A stretch of DNA of 64,000 nt. Origin: Zasmidium citrigriseum. Its lineage: Eukaryota; Ascomycota; Dothideomycetes; Mycosphaerellales; Mycosphaerellaceae. Below the pieces are notes generated by a model. It saw only the letters and a list, made by a program, of their open reading frames with translations, was not told where the DNA came from and did no database searches. The number at the start of each line of letters is the position of its first letter. Position 1 is the stretch's first letter. Location: NCBI GenBank assembly GCA_002786025.1, contig NHNW01000039.1, positions 310,001 to 374,000 on the forward strand. The letters are read 5' to 3'. Below are positions 41,237 to 51,657 of this stretch, in pieces. The position numbers and the translations under genes are program-made.

Positions 41237-41274
41237 ATGCGAAGATCCCTAGTTCAATTCTGGGTGGAAGCAAA

Positions 41275-41279
41275 TTTTT
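41275..41279 (+). terminator. Pol III terminator
   Basis: TTTTT starting 3 nt after the discriminator base of the tRNA-Thr gene. Confidence 0.85.
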
Positions 41280-41684
41280 GCTCTCAGTGGACTCGACGTG
41301 GTGTTAACACTAGCGGAGCTCTTTTTGGTGGTGATATGTTAGGTTGAATGTGGGAGGTATAGATGTGAAATGGTGATGGGGAGTGGCTTCTTTGTTGAAA
41401 ATCAGATTGGGCGTGCGAACGAAAGGTTGCCGTGGTCGTCCGATGAGGCCCTCATGAGCGCTAACTCATGTCCATCGAAACGTTCCTCTACGACAGTAGC
41501 TATATCATTTGTTTGTCTCCTAACACGCTGTAGTTTTGCCTTATTCAATTGCTCTAAACATCGTCTCTCGCCAGCATGATGTTCCACTTTTTGTTGTGCC
41601 GTCAAAGTTGGCTTCCGCCGGGCGTCGACGACCGTTGTTGCAACCCATCACCCACCACGCTGGAAATGAAGCTGCAACAATCCA

Positions 41685-41861
41685 ATGACCCAATCAAACG
41701 ACGCAATCGATCAGTACATCAAGAAGTGGAAATTCAAGGACATGGTGAAAGGCTATAGACCGCGGACCGAACGCCGGCTCGGAGTATGGAACGCATCTAC
41801 ATTTCCCATCCCCGCAGACGTTGAAACTCGTTTTGAAACGATCAAAACGCTTCCACAGTAA
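41685..41861 (+). CDS. Possible small ORF or gene fragment, 58 codons
   Basis: An ATG-started frame reads MTQSNDAIDQYIKKWKFKDM, then VKGYRPRTERRLGVW, ending at TAA. Composition (Lys/Arg/Trp/Tyr-rich, plausible codon use) is more coding-like than its surroundings, and CA|GTAACG at its end could be a donor. I could not find a convincing continuation; coding-like pieces near 42,000-42,170 lie in conflicting frames. It may be a decayed gene or chance. Confidence 0.25.
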   Translation: MTQSNDAIDQYIKKWKFKDMVKGYRPRTERRLGVWNASTFPIPADVETRFETIKTLPQ

Positions 41862-42415
41862 CGGGAAATGTCGTCTTCGTCGGACCGAGGAAGACCAGAC
41901 GAAGGTCATGAGGTCGACCGTTGACGATGATGATGCGATGATTAGCACGGCGAAGTCTGGACATTGACAAACCAGGTTTGAGAAATGTTCAAGGATTCCG
42001 GAGCGAGGTTGATGGCTCGGACGCATATCAAGACTGCGAGACTCTGATTGCAGCTTGTATAGTCGTGATGAGGTGACGTTGGGCAAAGCCATGACGGCCG
42101 GCTGCCAGCAGGAAGGTGCAACTTTCTGCGTGTATCCGTTCAACGACTCGGCCATGTCGTATGAAGAGTGCAGTGCTAAATCACGTTCTTCGATGAGAGG
42201 CGGTTTACGATCAAGGTGAGGAACCAGGCATTGTCATCAGAAGCGACCGTCATCGCGTTGCGTAGCTTTCTAAACTCATCTACATGCATCTATACCGTAC
42301 ATGAGTCCCAGCCCCCTTTGCAAAGCATGGTATCTTAAATCATATATCTCGTGAACACCTTTTCTGAAACTTCCCAATTCTCTGCAGAGTACGTCTCATC
42401 TCTCTCGATGATCAT

Positions 42416-44103
42416 CTAGATCATTGCCTCCATGCGGTGGAGATCGGAGTTCTTTGTCCATCGTCGCAAGCTCTTTCCGTAGAAGTAGAGTGGGATCGTG
42501 AGGACGACGGGGAACATGGACACGGCGAATTGGATCATGTAGACAGTGACCCAGCCGTCACGCGCCATGATGTCGAAGACCCAGTAGCTGAGACAGAAGC
42601 CGAGGACGTTCTTGAGAACAGTACCGACGACCATGATCTCACCGGAGATGGGCTTGTAGCAGTCGATAGCATACGCGATAGCGATGGCCGGGATCGAGGT
42701 GACGGCGAGACCAGAGAATCCGAACCCGCAGACAATGATGGCTTGCCATGGCCAGAGACGCTGGTAACCGACGGCGCCAACCACGTGAGAGATGATGAAG
42801 AAGCAGACGTATGGAATGAGAGCAGGAAGACGCATCTCAGCCTCACGAATGCCGTTATTCTTGAGAGTCATGCGGCGAGCCCACCAATCGGACAGAGGTC
42901 CAGCTGTCAACACACCGAAGATGCCGCCAACGAAGAATGCGAAGTTGCTGTAACCGACGGCTTGTGGAGACCAGCCATATGCAGGAGAGCCGAGAAGTCC
43001 AGACTCAGTGAGGTTGAACAGCAGGAGCAGATCGGCGGGACCAGCAAGCATCAAAGCGGACCAGAACACGATTGGGTTGAAGAAGACAATGATGGGTGTG
43101 GTAAGATCGCGAATGACGAAGGACATCCATCTGCGGTCTGGCTTCATCATTGGGGCGTACTGGGCCTTGCTCGGGCGGCCCTTGCGGACCCATTGTCCAT
43201 CAGCAGCATCGCTGTTGCTGTTCATCTCCGAATCGACTGTCTTCTCTTGCACTTTGCTCTGATCCTTCTCGCCAGACTTGGTACCGGCGTGGTTGGTGGA
43301 GTCGCGGTGATACTTGGTCTCTGGGTAGCAGAAGATCAGGAGGATTGTGACAAATCCAGCCAGGGCTGTTGACAACCAGAAGAAGCTGCGCCATCCGTGA
43401 CGGCTTCCGATCGACCCAGCCATGATGGGACCCAGAAATGCTCCAGAGAAGTAGAAGGTGAAGTACATGGCCATCCACGTGCCACGCTCGTGCAGGAAGA
43501 ACATGTCGGCAATGGTTTGTACCATAATCGTCTCGCTGGTCGCTGCAACGATACCGTTGCATGCACGGGCAGCAAGCAAACTTTCATGGCTAGACGCCAG
43601 CGCTTGCCAAACGTTGGTAAGTACCACGAGTACGCCGAAGAAGATGCTGGTGGGCCTTCGACCGAAGATGTTCGAGATTGGAACGATGAAGACGTTGGCG
43701 AAGCCGAGCGTGATCACGTTCAATCCTGTGAGAAGCGAGAGTTGTTGCTGATTGAGGTGGAACTCCTGGCCCAGGAAGGGGAACAGAGGCGCGAGCGATA
43801 GTGCTGAGCACACGAGCACCCAGACGTAGAGCAACTGAGAGAATGCCACTACAAGCTTCCAGGGTGTGCTCCAATTGAGTGGGTCGTTGCGGTTGTTCGA
43901 GGGCTGAGGCACAAGGCTGTAATCATTAGGAGGTTGTTCACGAGTTGCAAGAGGAAGACTTACACAGAGCCCTTGTCTGCGCCATTGGCATGTGCGAAGT
44001 GGACGTCGCCCACATCTTTCATGACCTCAGTTCCGGGGAGAATCTCATAGTCGAGTTGCTCCGCCACTCTTGTCTCTGACGCCTCCGCTGCATTGGTGGC
44101 CAT
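42416..44103 (-). CDS. MFS transporter, drug:H+ antiporter-like (12-TM), 2 exons
   Basis: Exons 43964..44103 and 42416..43916 (47-bp intron) give 546 residues. The protein has a hydrophilic N-terminus, then DPLNWSTPWK just before TM1, the DHA1-type fungal signature. NIFGRRP follows TM2, and ARACNGIVAATSETIMVQTIADMFFLHERG spans TM4. A central loop is Lys/Glu/Ser-rich (~240-290), with SDWWARR before the second half and six more helices. By family it exports small hydrophobic compounds from the cell. It lies at the left of a GFA/Dabb/lactonase group and may serve as its exporter, which is inference. Confidence 0.87.
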
Positions 44104-46047
44104 GATAGCTTCGTGTCAGGTCTCAAGTGAGACAGTGAAGGGTGAAGAGAGGTAAGGTGAAAGTAAGCAGCACCAGCTGAAGGGCGAACGAGGAGTTGAA
44201 GTACACCTTCGGTTCCACCGACGGAAAGTGTCTGGCGGTAAAGGGTACGAGTTGAAAGGTACCGTACCTGACTGCAGAGGTAGTGCAAATGATATGCCGG
44301 GAAGGTGGTGTGCCCTCGGCCTACATATAGACACTCTGCTCACATCGCAAAGAAGGTTCATCAGTGCTCATCACACCCACGAGGCTCTAGACTTTGGCAC
44401 CAGCTGCAGGCCGATCTGCCACGAACGGCGAAACCCCCTGAAAGTCAGTCGCAGACTCGAATCAAGCGACCACAACCGTGGCGCGATAGGATGGTGCGAG
44501 GATAGACGTGAAGCCATCCCATCATCCCTAACAGCCACGACAACTTGAGGGCAAAGCTCAACGCACAGTCCGCCGGTAAACCATGCCGTCCCGGTCAAGC
44601 AAAAGTCCAAGGACGAAACGTTGCCAATGATGGAGGAGCTCAACCGGCATGACGCAGAAGTCAACGGTGATGGAGTGCCGAAAGTTCTCAATTTTTGCAG
44701 AGGAAAAGCTCTCGGACATGCTTCAACTGCGAGAAGGATTCCCTGGCAGGGTCCAGCTCCAGTTGGTCTTCTGAAACAGAGGCGGAAAGGCGCTGATGGC
44801 CGCCCCTGATATGCAGCCCGGACACTTCATAGCGCGCTGATCGACAAGAGAGGCGTCTGCTAACAGAGCCAAAATATCATCAATGCTTCTTCCGCGTGAA
44901 CTCGTCCAAGCTTTCAAGTTTCATGGCGCCGCCGCCACGATGGGGCCTGCCTCGAGCACTTCCCGCGACAGGATGATGATGTTGAGCAGACACGATCGAT
45001 GCATGGGTCGGTTGCGTTGTGTCGGACTCGGGGGTGCCTCCTGCCCCAATATCCCGAACGTGCAGCGGTGTGCGACGCTCACCCTCAGTCAGCTGTTGAT
45101 TCGGCTCAGGGCTTACCTCAGGTCATGCATTGCCAGCGGTTCGGGGGCGGCTATGCAATGCAGATGCGGGCGGCCACTTGGACCTTGGTTGTATGCCGAA
45201 TGAGGAGATCGCGCGGAGGAAGAAGAAGAGGAGGAGGAAGAAGGAACAGACTGCAATGCGGCCCCTGAGCTCCATCACTCCTCCTCCAGGATCTGCAGCC
45301 GACAAATCTGGAGATGGCCGGCAGGGGTCGCAGCGCGAAAACACCACGCCTCGAGCTCCTGTACTCGCCATTTTCGTGTTGTTGAGATCTCGCGACAGGG
45401 TCCTTGAAAGCGGCTGCCCATCTTGTTCCTTCATGGTCGCCAGAGCGCATTCCTGATCCCCTCACTTCCCGCCGATCTCTCGACCGCTGTGTCTGGGCAC
45501 GGCACAGCAACGAAGACTCCATGTGAGGGCTCTCCGGTGCGAACGTCGCACCCGGCTGGGCAACGGAGGCACAGCGACACGGAACGGCTGACCACACCTC
45601 ACCTCACCCCGATTCACCTCACCATCACTGTACGATGGAAAGAACTTTCGATGCCGTACAATCATGATGATAGGTGAGCTTCGATGTAGTCGACCTCTCG
45701 GTACCGAATTTGAAGCTGCCGGAAAATTGATGAGCATTCGCACTTTTGGCCTATAGCTTTACCGCTACAAATCAAAGCTGACAGCTACAGGAATAGGCTT
45801 CGATGCTGCGTACAAATGCTGTCCCTTCTGGTACTTCGACGTTGCCTTCCGCACGCACACCGCTATACGAGCCAACCTTCCATCACGGCATCGAAAGCAT
45901 CGTCTGTCGGTCCCGACTGAAAGCGGCCAGCGTAGGCGCTCTGCGTTGTACCCACGACAAGACTGCGAACCTTTTGAACAAGATATCGAGCAGGATCAAG
46001 GATTCGCGCGTGGTTTGCAACAAATCTCGGATCCCGGAACTCTCTCA
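44104..46047. other. Long intergenic region, no gene seen
   Basis: 1.9 kb with no supportable gene on either strand. A purine-rich tract (GAGGAAGAAGAAGAGGAGGAGG-like) lies at about 45213-45246 and a run of CACCTCAC-type repeats near 45590-45625. Confidence 0.45.
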
Positions 46048-46599
46048 CTACGAGCCCTTACTTTGGCCATCCCAAGCTGCCATCTTCTCCTCGAACTTGC
46101 CACTGAATCGCTCGAACTTTGGCACACCGTCTTTTTCAATGTCAATCCACTGGACCTTTTGGCTTGTGAAGATGTGTTGATCAACCTGCAACAAGTCTTT
46201 CACGGTGGTGCTCGCTACCGAATCCTCGTCGATCGACCCAAGCGTGACCCCGACGTTGTCAGGCTCGTGCTTGTAACGCATGGCCAGCGGTGTATTGCAG
46301 GCTTTGCAGAAGGCTCTTTCACCGACGGACGATAATCGAAGGAAGGCGATTCCGCCAATGTTGTCTCTCGGCAGGCCTTCGTAGCGTAGATGGTCTTGGT
46401 TGTCGAAATACGTGAGAGCCTTGGATTCCACGTGCGCAAAGGCTTGATAGGGTCCACCGGACAATTTCCTGCATGTCACGCAGTGGCATGCGGTTGTCGA
46501 ACCATCGACGGGTGGGCTAGTGCATGTGTATGTGAGCCTGCCGCACGCACAGCTTCCTCTGAACTGAACTTCTGGAGCCGATGGTGCCTTTTCCGACAT
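46048..46599 (-). CDS. GFA/CENP-V-domain protein
   Basis: 183 residues from the ATG at 46599, single exon. Zinc-binding motifs of the GFA fold are present in order: GSCACGRLTYTC near the start, ACHCVTCRKLSG, and later AFCKACNTPLAM. The family was named after glutathione-dependent formaldehyde-activating enzyme; fungal members are often uncharacterised and can be thiol-dependent detoxification enzymes. The frame is open upstream to 46782, but that part lacks domain similarity. It lies between an MFS transporter and a Dabb protein. Confidence 0.85.
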   Translation of the reverse strand: MSEKAPSAPEVQFRGSCACGRLTYTCTSPPVDGSTTACHCVTCRKLSGGPYQAFAHVESKALTYFDNQDHLRYEGLPRDNIGGIAFLRLSSVGERAFCKACNTPLAMRYKHEPDNVGVTLGSIDEDSVASTTVKDLLQVDQHIFTSQKVQWIDIEKDGVPKFERFSGKFEEKMAAWDGQSKGS

Positions 46600-46989
46600 G
46601 CTTGGAGCCAGATGATTCGGCTTTGCGCTATACGACCTTGATGGATCTCGAGGGATGTGAGAATAAGTCTTCTCACGGCCTCCAATACCACAGCAACGAT
46701 ACCCATGTGCGTCAGATGTCGTGATACGTACATGAGGGGAGCCGATGGATCTCCGACATCGCATGGCTGTTTCGAGCTGCAAAGTTCTGTGTCATTTGCC
46801 TCGAAGTCTCTCTCTGGGGCAGCGAGAGCTGCCAACGAGTTTGTTTGATTCGACTATTTAAGAGCAAGGACGCTTACAAACTCGCGCAGGTGGCATGTGA
46901 CGAGGGCCAGGCGGCGGATGCCCCACTGCATTCTCCCTTTAAACCACGAATGCACCACCTCGACGAACGCCTGACAATCTGAACAATGC
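46600..46989. other. Intergenic between two minus-strand genes
   Basis: Promoter of the GFA gene and 3' region of the Dabb gene; no other element recognised. Confidence 0.45.
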
Positions 46990-47444
46990 TCAAAACTCAA
47001 AGTCATATGCCAGCGTGTCCTCGCAGATGGGCAGCCGAATGTCTTGCACTCTGCTCACCATTAGCCGCAAGCTTCATCTCGGACATTGGACAAACATACT
47101 TCAGGTGAGCCGGATGCTCTGCATACACCTTGAGGTCCTCTGCCTTGTCGAGAATGGCTATGAGACCATAATCGAACCCTTTGGCACGAGCTGCCGTGGC
47201 AGGGACCGGAGGGCCCAAGTCGATTTTCTGGAGGCCTTTGGCCGGAAACATCCTCAGCCTTGCACGAACTTGGAGCTACAAAATGCCGTACCTGGAATCT
47301 GGCCAACCATAGCAGACGCAGTCTCCTTCAGTTGCGAGATTGTGTCACCCGACGTGCCCGGCTTGAGCTTGAAAAGTACTATGAGGTGAGCATGCGTATG
47401 ATCTCCGCACATTTTCTGAACGTACCGATGTGATAGACCGGCAT
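46990..47444 (-). CDS. Stress-responsive A/B barrel (Dabb) domain protein, 4 exons
   Basis: Exons 47426..47444, 47292..47378, 47100..47235 and 46990..47050 give 100 residues; introns are 47, 56 and 49 bp. The assembled protein is MPVYHIVLFKLKPG..., then MVGQIPGLQKIDLGPP, DYGLIAILDKAEDLKVYAEHPAHL and the typical ending PICEDTLAYDFEF. This is the complete dimeric alpha-beta barrel of the Dabb family, to which small fungal and plant stress proteins and some polyketide or cannabinoid cyclases belong. The function here is unknown. The first exon holds only six codons plus one base. Confidence 0.88.
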
Positions 47445-47710
47445 GTTGAATCTCTGAGCAAGGCTGTAAGTGTAAACGTGCAGTCTTGGAAAGGCAAGTC
47501 GGTCTATTTCAATGTTCAGTGGCAGAAAGATCTTCCCGGTGATGTGGAGGACGAGATCGGGGCACCAGCGTGGAGTCAAGCACAAACGACCCCACCATGA
47601 CTTGCATGGGGGCAACAGCTTCGGCTTTTGAACATGAAGACCGGTAAGGAAAGGTCCTTTCTTCATCTCCTTGAGGGTCAACGATATTTGCATTTTTCAA
47701 GTTGTCAAGA

Positions 47711-49074
47711 ATGGATTTTATGGCGAATTTATTCCCGGGATCGTTCCAACCAAGTCTGCAGCCAGCGAGCACTTGTCTCGAAGCTCACGGGGCCATTCTC
47801 AATCCTTTGCCAGCTTCACATTCGGCGCTCAACGCCGTTTCGGTCGCCCAGAATCTTGCAGTCATTCCGGATTCATGGCAGAGCGGTGACGTGGGTAAGT
47901 TCAGAAGAAAAGACTTCAGCTGGTCGAGCGGCGTTTCTGAAACATATTGCAGCATCTCCCTTCTACGACATCGTCCCCACCGAGCCATGCGTATCAGCAG
48001 CCTTGGCTGAGATCAAGAATGCCGACTTCATCGCCCTGAACGATGCCTTCTTCGATGTCATAGGATCAGAGGCGAAGCTCGAACGAATACAATCGTTCCC
48101 GCCTGCCCAACATCATGTCCACGAAGCACCCGTGTATTTGCCCGAGACAAACGAGCTACTCTACTCCGATACCTCCCTGGCAGGCACTTTGTATGCGATC
48201 AACATCGATACTCATGAGGTGAGTCAAACCCTAGTGTTGGGAACAATGAAAGACTCACAATCGTCAGGTTCGCAAAGTGGCCTTGACCCCACCTCTGCAA
48301 AACATCAATGGCGGCACATACCATCGAGGAAGCGTTTACGTAGCCACGAACGGCGGCCCAGTACGTGGAATCTTCGAAGTCAACGTGACTACCGGACGAG
48401 CGGAAGCAATCGTCAACAACTACCGTGGCCGACACCTGAACAGTCCGAATGATTTGATCTTCGATTCCAGATCGAATATGTACTTCACGGACCCTACATA
48501 CGGGTACGATCAAAGCTGGCCGAGTGTACAAGCCCCCGAGCTGCCAAATGCCATCTACCGGTTTGATCCTCGCACAAAAGCGCTTCAAGCACTGTCGAAC
48601 TCTGCCATTTTGATGCCGAATGGGCTGGCTCTTTCCGCCGACGAGAAAACTCTCTACGTCGCTGACTCCAGTTCTTCGTCCATGGAGCTGGCCAGTCAAC
48701 GAGCCGTGTTCGCATTCGACATTCGACAAGGCGGTCTCCTGGACAGCCCGAGGCTGATATATCAGGTCGAATCAGGCTGGCCAGATGGGCTGCGCGTGAC
48801 TGAAAGCGGTCTTCTCCTTGTCGCAGTGGCTGGAGGAGTGGATATTGTTGATCCCAATACTGGGACTTTGCTCGGCAAGATCAACACGCCCGACGACATC
48901 ATCTTCAACCTGGAGCCGGCGAGAGGCAAAGGCGTCTGGCTCCTGACGGGAAAGAAGCATATCTACAAGGTGACGATCAAGGAAGAGCCGGTTCAGTCCT
49001 GGGTCGCAGGTAACCCTCCGTTCATTCACCGGATTTTGACGAGCGTTGCTGGCCTGTGGAAGAAGGAGCTCTGA
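47711..49074 (+). CDS. SMP-30/gluconolactonase-family lactonase, 3 exons
   Basis: Exons 47711..47894, 47953..48218 and 48268..49074 give 418 residues. Beta-propeller landmarks include HVHEAPVYLPETNELLYSDT, GRHLNSPNDLIFDSRSNMYFTDPTYG (metal-site Asn and Asp region) and PNGLALSADEKTLYVADS. By family it is a metal-dependent lactonase or related hydrolase of sugar or other lactones. No clear signal peptide at MDFMANLFPGSF, although fungal relatives are often secreted. It is divergent from the Dabb gene across about 270 bp, which suggests shared control. Confidence 0.87.
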
Positions 49075-49210
49075 CCGGCCTTGGGTAGTCCGACTCGATC
49101 ATTGATTGACGAGCCTTCTCCGCCGTGCCTGTTTTTCGACTTGTGTCTGGTGTCAGGGCCGTTTCTCTAAGGTCTTCCCACTTTCAGGCAATGAGATGTG
49201 GTGTAAAGCA

Positions 49211-49549
49211 TCAAGTCATGCTCCAAACCCTCGATGGCCTGATCCGCGATATCTTGAGAGCATCCGACTCAGCTCTCTTCCGACGCTTGTGCAGGCGCCG
49301 TAACAGCTGAATTCGAAGCCCTGGCTTCCGTTTCGGTTGCAAGTGGGCAATGTAGAGTTGGAAAGTTTTGGTGGGCTTCTGTCGGGCGGGCATGTTCTGG
49401 TCAGGACTTGAGATGGGTTTTGCTCGTTGCTCCTGCTTGGAATCGACTGCTCCCACGAGCTGGGATATCGAAAGCCTCCTTCGACGTTCCTGGTCTTGTA
49501 TCAAGTCGGCCAGGGCCTGGTGATAGCTCTGGACGGTAGTTGTGACCAT
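49211..49549 (-). CDS. Small uncharacterised basic protein
   Basis: 112 residues from a true ATG. Sequence features are a Gln/Arg-rich start (MVTTTVQSYHQALADLIQDQ) and a strongly basic C-terminal half (QLLRRLHKRRKRAES). Codon use looks coding-like. No family recognised and no introns needed. The downstream gene converges from the left. It could be a real small gene or a chance ORF. Confidence 0.4.
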   Translation of the reverse strand: MVTTTVQSYHQALADLIQDQERRRRLSISQLVGAVDSKQEQRAKPISSPDQNMPARQKPTKTFQLYIAHLQPKRKPGLRIQLLRRLHKRRKRAESDALKISRIRPSRVWSMT

Positions 49550-50790
49550 TGGACCGGGCCAGAGTAGAGAATGGACGGACCTATGATTTCAAGCTTCCAC
49601 TTTCGAGAGGTAAGGTAGATCACTCTATATCAATCAGCTCAATCCTTATGACGATGGTCCAGCCCATTGAGTTCGAACTCTTGCATCCAGGATAGCTCGC
49701 CGTCGGTACGGAGGTGCCGTCGATGCTATGACAGTTTCTTGCAGGGGGAAGAAAGTCAATGGCAAGTAAGCTTATTCAAAGTTGCCTGGCCCAAAGCCTT
49801 GAAGTGGTCCCGGGCCCGTAGGAACATTGGGATCACTGGCCCGCGTCACTTTTTGACGGTTGACGGAACGTATGCTGCAGCCACTGACTTCAGTGTGCCT
49901 CTTGGCTTCAGCTGGATGTCTCGCGCTGTCATATGAAGCTCGGCTGGTCACCAAATTCCCAATGTGGATGTTGTATGCGTTGACCAGAATAACAACTCCA
50001 TGGCCTCAAGTTCTTGTGCTGACCTGATATTGGATAGATGGCCTACTTTATGAGGTTGAATGGATGCGTCCGCAACTTTGTCGTTATCATCTCGATCTTT
50101 GCAAAATCTTCGTGCCTTGTGGATTGGAAAAGCAGCTCCTCGGCGTGAGTGTTTCCAGGCAACGTCCTTCGCCATTCATTCTCGGGATCGCCGTGGCCTC
50201 AGCCTCTTGTCGCCTGTATTGTTATTGATCGACAACGAAGGACAGAGCTGCACCAATGAATGGTGGCCGCCAGGTTCAGGCCAGAGGTCTTGCAGTGGTC
50301 CATCGGGTCTAGACCCAGCTTTGCCAAGTCTCAGCGCCGACCTCAGAAATCCTCCATACGGACAGCCTTGTCAGGCAAAGATCATCTATCTCGAGCTCTT
50401 CCTCGACGGCTCGGATCAGAGCTCGTCCGAGGCACTTTTGTTGCTGCTTTGCTCCAAGCAAAGCTTCCTCGTCTTTTGTTTGGCTCCGAGGATGGTTGCT
50501 CTTGACGTCGAACGATCACGTGGATTCTTGTGTACTGTCTCGCATGTCAGCCTTTCGTGCAAGCGAAACGATTCGTACTTTTTCCTCGATAGCTTAGAGA
50601 AGCTCTGAGACATGCTGTCAGCAAAATGAATTTCAATGATATGGACAGACCGCAACACATGTACTGGAAGTCCTCAATCTGGCGGCTGATTCTGGCTACC
50701 GCAGGCAAGTTGTCACATTCTCTTCTTGTGCCTCCCCCAAATTCCAGTCGACTTCGCAAGCATTCTTTCACAGGACCGCTCGGCGTGTGT
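49550..50790. other. Intergenic, no gene seen
   Basis: A 182-codon plus-strand ORF at 50060-50608 lacks family features and biased codon use and was not accepted. Palindrome GAGTTCGAACTC near 49668-49679. Confidence 0.4.
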
Positions 50791-51657
50791 TCAAGGGCCG
50801 ACACCTGCCGTATGTGCGTCTGGGTATTCGTTTGTTTGGCCGACCAAGCGACAGACCTCTTCACCACACTCAACGCCCTTTCCATCATGATCCATAAGGT
50901 ATGCTTTGAACCATTGATTCTGTTCCAGCTCGCTGCCTCCTGGCTGGAGCTCTCCGCTTTCAAATTTGATCCCACAGAGGCTGCCTCCCCAGCGCCACAG
51001 TCGGTAAACCAGGCTCCGGTAGAACAACCGCCAGACCACCTCATTGAAACAGCCGTTGTTCCTGACCTCCAGGCAATTGACCTTGCGCAAGCTCTTCAAT
51101 GTCTCGCAGAAGACATACGCCAGGGTGTGGGTTTGCGATAGGTCCGCGATCTCGGCGAAGGCTCGTGAGTGGCATTCTGGACGGCTGGGTATCACCGTCA
51201 ACGTGTCGAGCTGCACACTTGGATGTCCAAATGGCAAGCCGCACCAAGCCTCGTTCAAAGCTCTCAAGTGACTGATCCGAGCTGATAAGACGATGTGTCG
51301 AATGCCTCCCAATTTCGAAGGCGATAAGGCTCGCGAACGAAGGTCGAACACGTCAGGATACGCGCATTCTCCTTCAACGTAGAATGGGGTCAAGGACAGG
51401 GCGAGGAGGTGGCATTCGTCGTGGATCTGTCGACATGTCTCGAGGAGTGCCAGCTTCCGAGAAGGTAGATTGGCGCGTTCGTTGAGGTAATCGCTCGGAT
51501 CTCGCAACTTCAATGCAACGGCGAGCTCGTCTGGACGGGTAGGGACGTGTCGATAATGCTCTGATGCCTCTGGCTCAAAGATGTCCATGTAGATAGCATT
51601 ACGTAGCTCACAGGGAATGGTAAGAAGAGACGCCTTTTCTGTTGTTGTCGGCATCAT
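50791..51657 (-). CDS. Fungal F-box/2EXR-like protein of unknown function
   Basis: 288 residues from the ATG at 51657 (a TTG-started frame extends to 51693). The layout is common in Pezizomycotina: LLTIPCELRNAIYMDIFEPE near the start, then LALLETCRQIHDECHLLALSLTPFYVEGEC, then a long region about ridge and distance (GGIRHIVLSARISHLRALNEAW, LDTLTVIPSRP). The first segment resembles the F-box or 2EXR motif that opens such proteins, which are typically single-exon and species-variable. The molecular role is unknown; substrate recognition for ubiquitination is possible if the F-box is real. Confidence 0.6.
   Translation of the reverse strand: MMPTTTEKASLLTIPCELRNAIYMDIFEPEASEHYRHVPTRPDELAVALKLRDPSDYLNERANLPSRKLALLETCRQIHDECHLLALSLTPFYVEGECAYPDVFDLRSRALSPSKLGGIRHIVLSARISHLRALNEAWCGLPFGHPSVQLDTLTVIPSRPECHSRAFAEIADLSQTHTLAYVFCETLKSLRKVNCLEVRNNGCFNEVVWRLFYRSLVYRLWRWGGSLCGIKFESGELQPGGSELEQNQWFKAYLMDHDGKGVECGEEVCRLVGQTNEYPDAHTAGVGP

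Larger units (their letters stand above)
41126..41272 (+). tRNA. tRNA-Thr (anticodon TGT) with two inserts
   Basis: The genomic gene is 147 nt. Exon parts 41126-41150, 41204-41214 and 41237-41272 sum to 72 nt and fold as a standard tRNA. Acceptor stem is GCTTTCA/TGGAAGC with discriminator A. The D-arm GCGC...ACGC has three pairs and a 13-22 C/A mismatch. Anticodon stem TCGCA/TGCGA carries loop C-T-TGT-A-A, variable loop is AGATC, and the T-arm is CCTAG-TTCAATT-CTGGG. The A box TGGCGCAGTGG fits consensus and the B box is good. T5 follows at 41275-41279. A 22-nt intron lies at the normal position 37/38 (41215-41236). A second insert of 53 nt lies between positions 26 and 27 (41151-41203). Without its removal no anticodon arm forms next to the D-arm. 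Confidence 0.85.
41273..42415. other. Intergenic between the tRNA and the MFS gene
   Basis: Mostly featureless. It includes the tRNA terminator and one short coding-like ORF at 41685, listed separately. Confidence 0.45.

Noticed and set aside
41694..42155. 153-codon minus-strand ORF
   Set aside because: It opposes a better coding-like frame at 41685 and has no recognisable motif.
49655..49690. GAGTTCGAACTC as a tRNA T-arm
   Set aside because: It is a perfect palindrome, but flanking bases do not form a T-stem and no cloverleaf fits.
50060..50608. 182-codon ORF on the plus strand
   Set aside because: No domain, no signal peptide and no biased codon use; Leu-rich runs look like chance translation.
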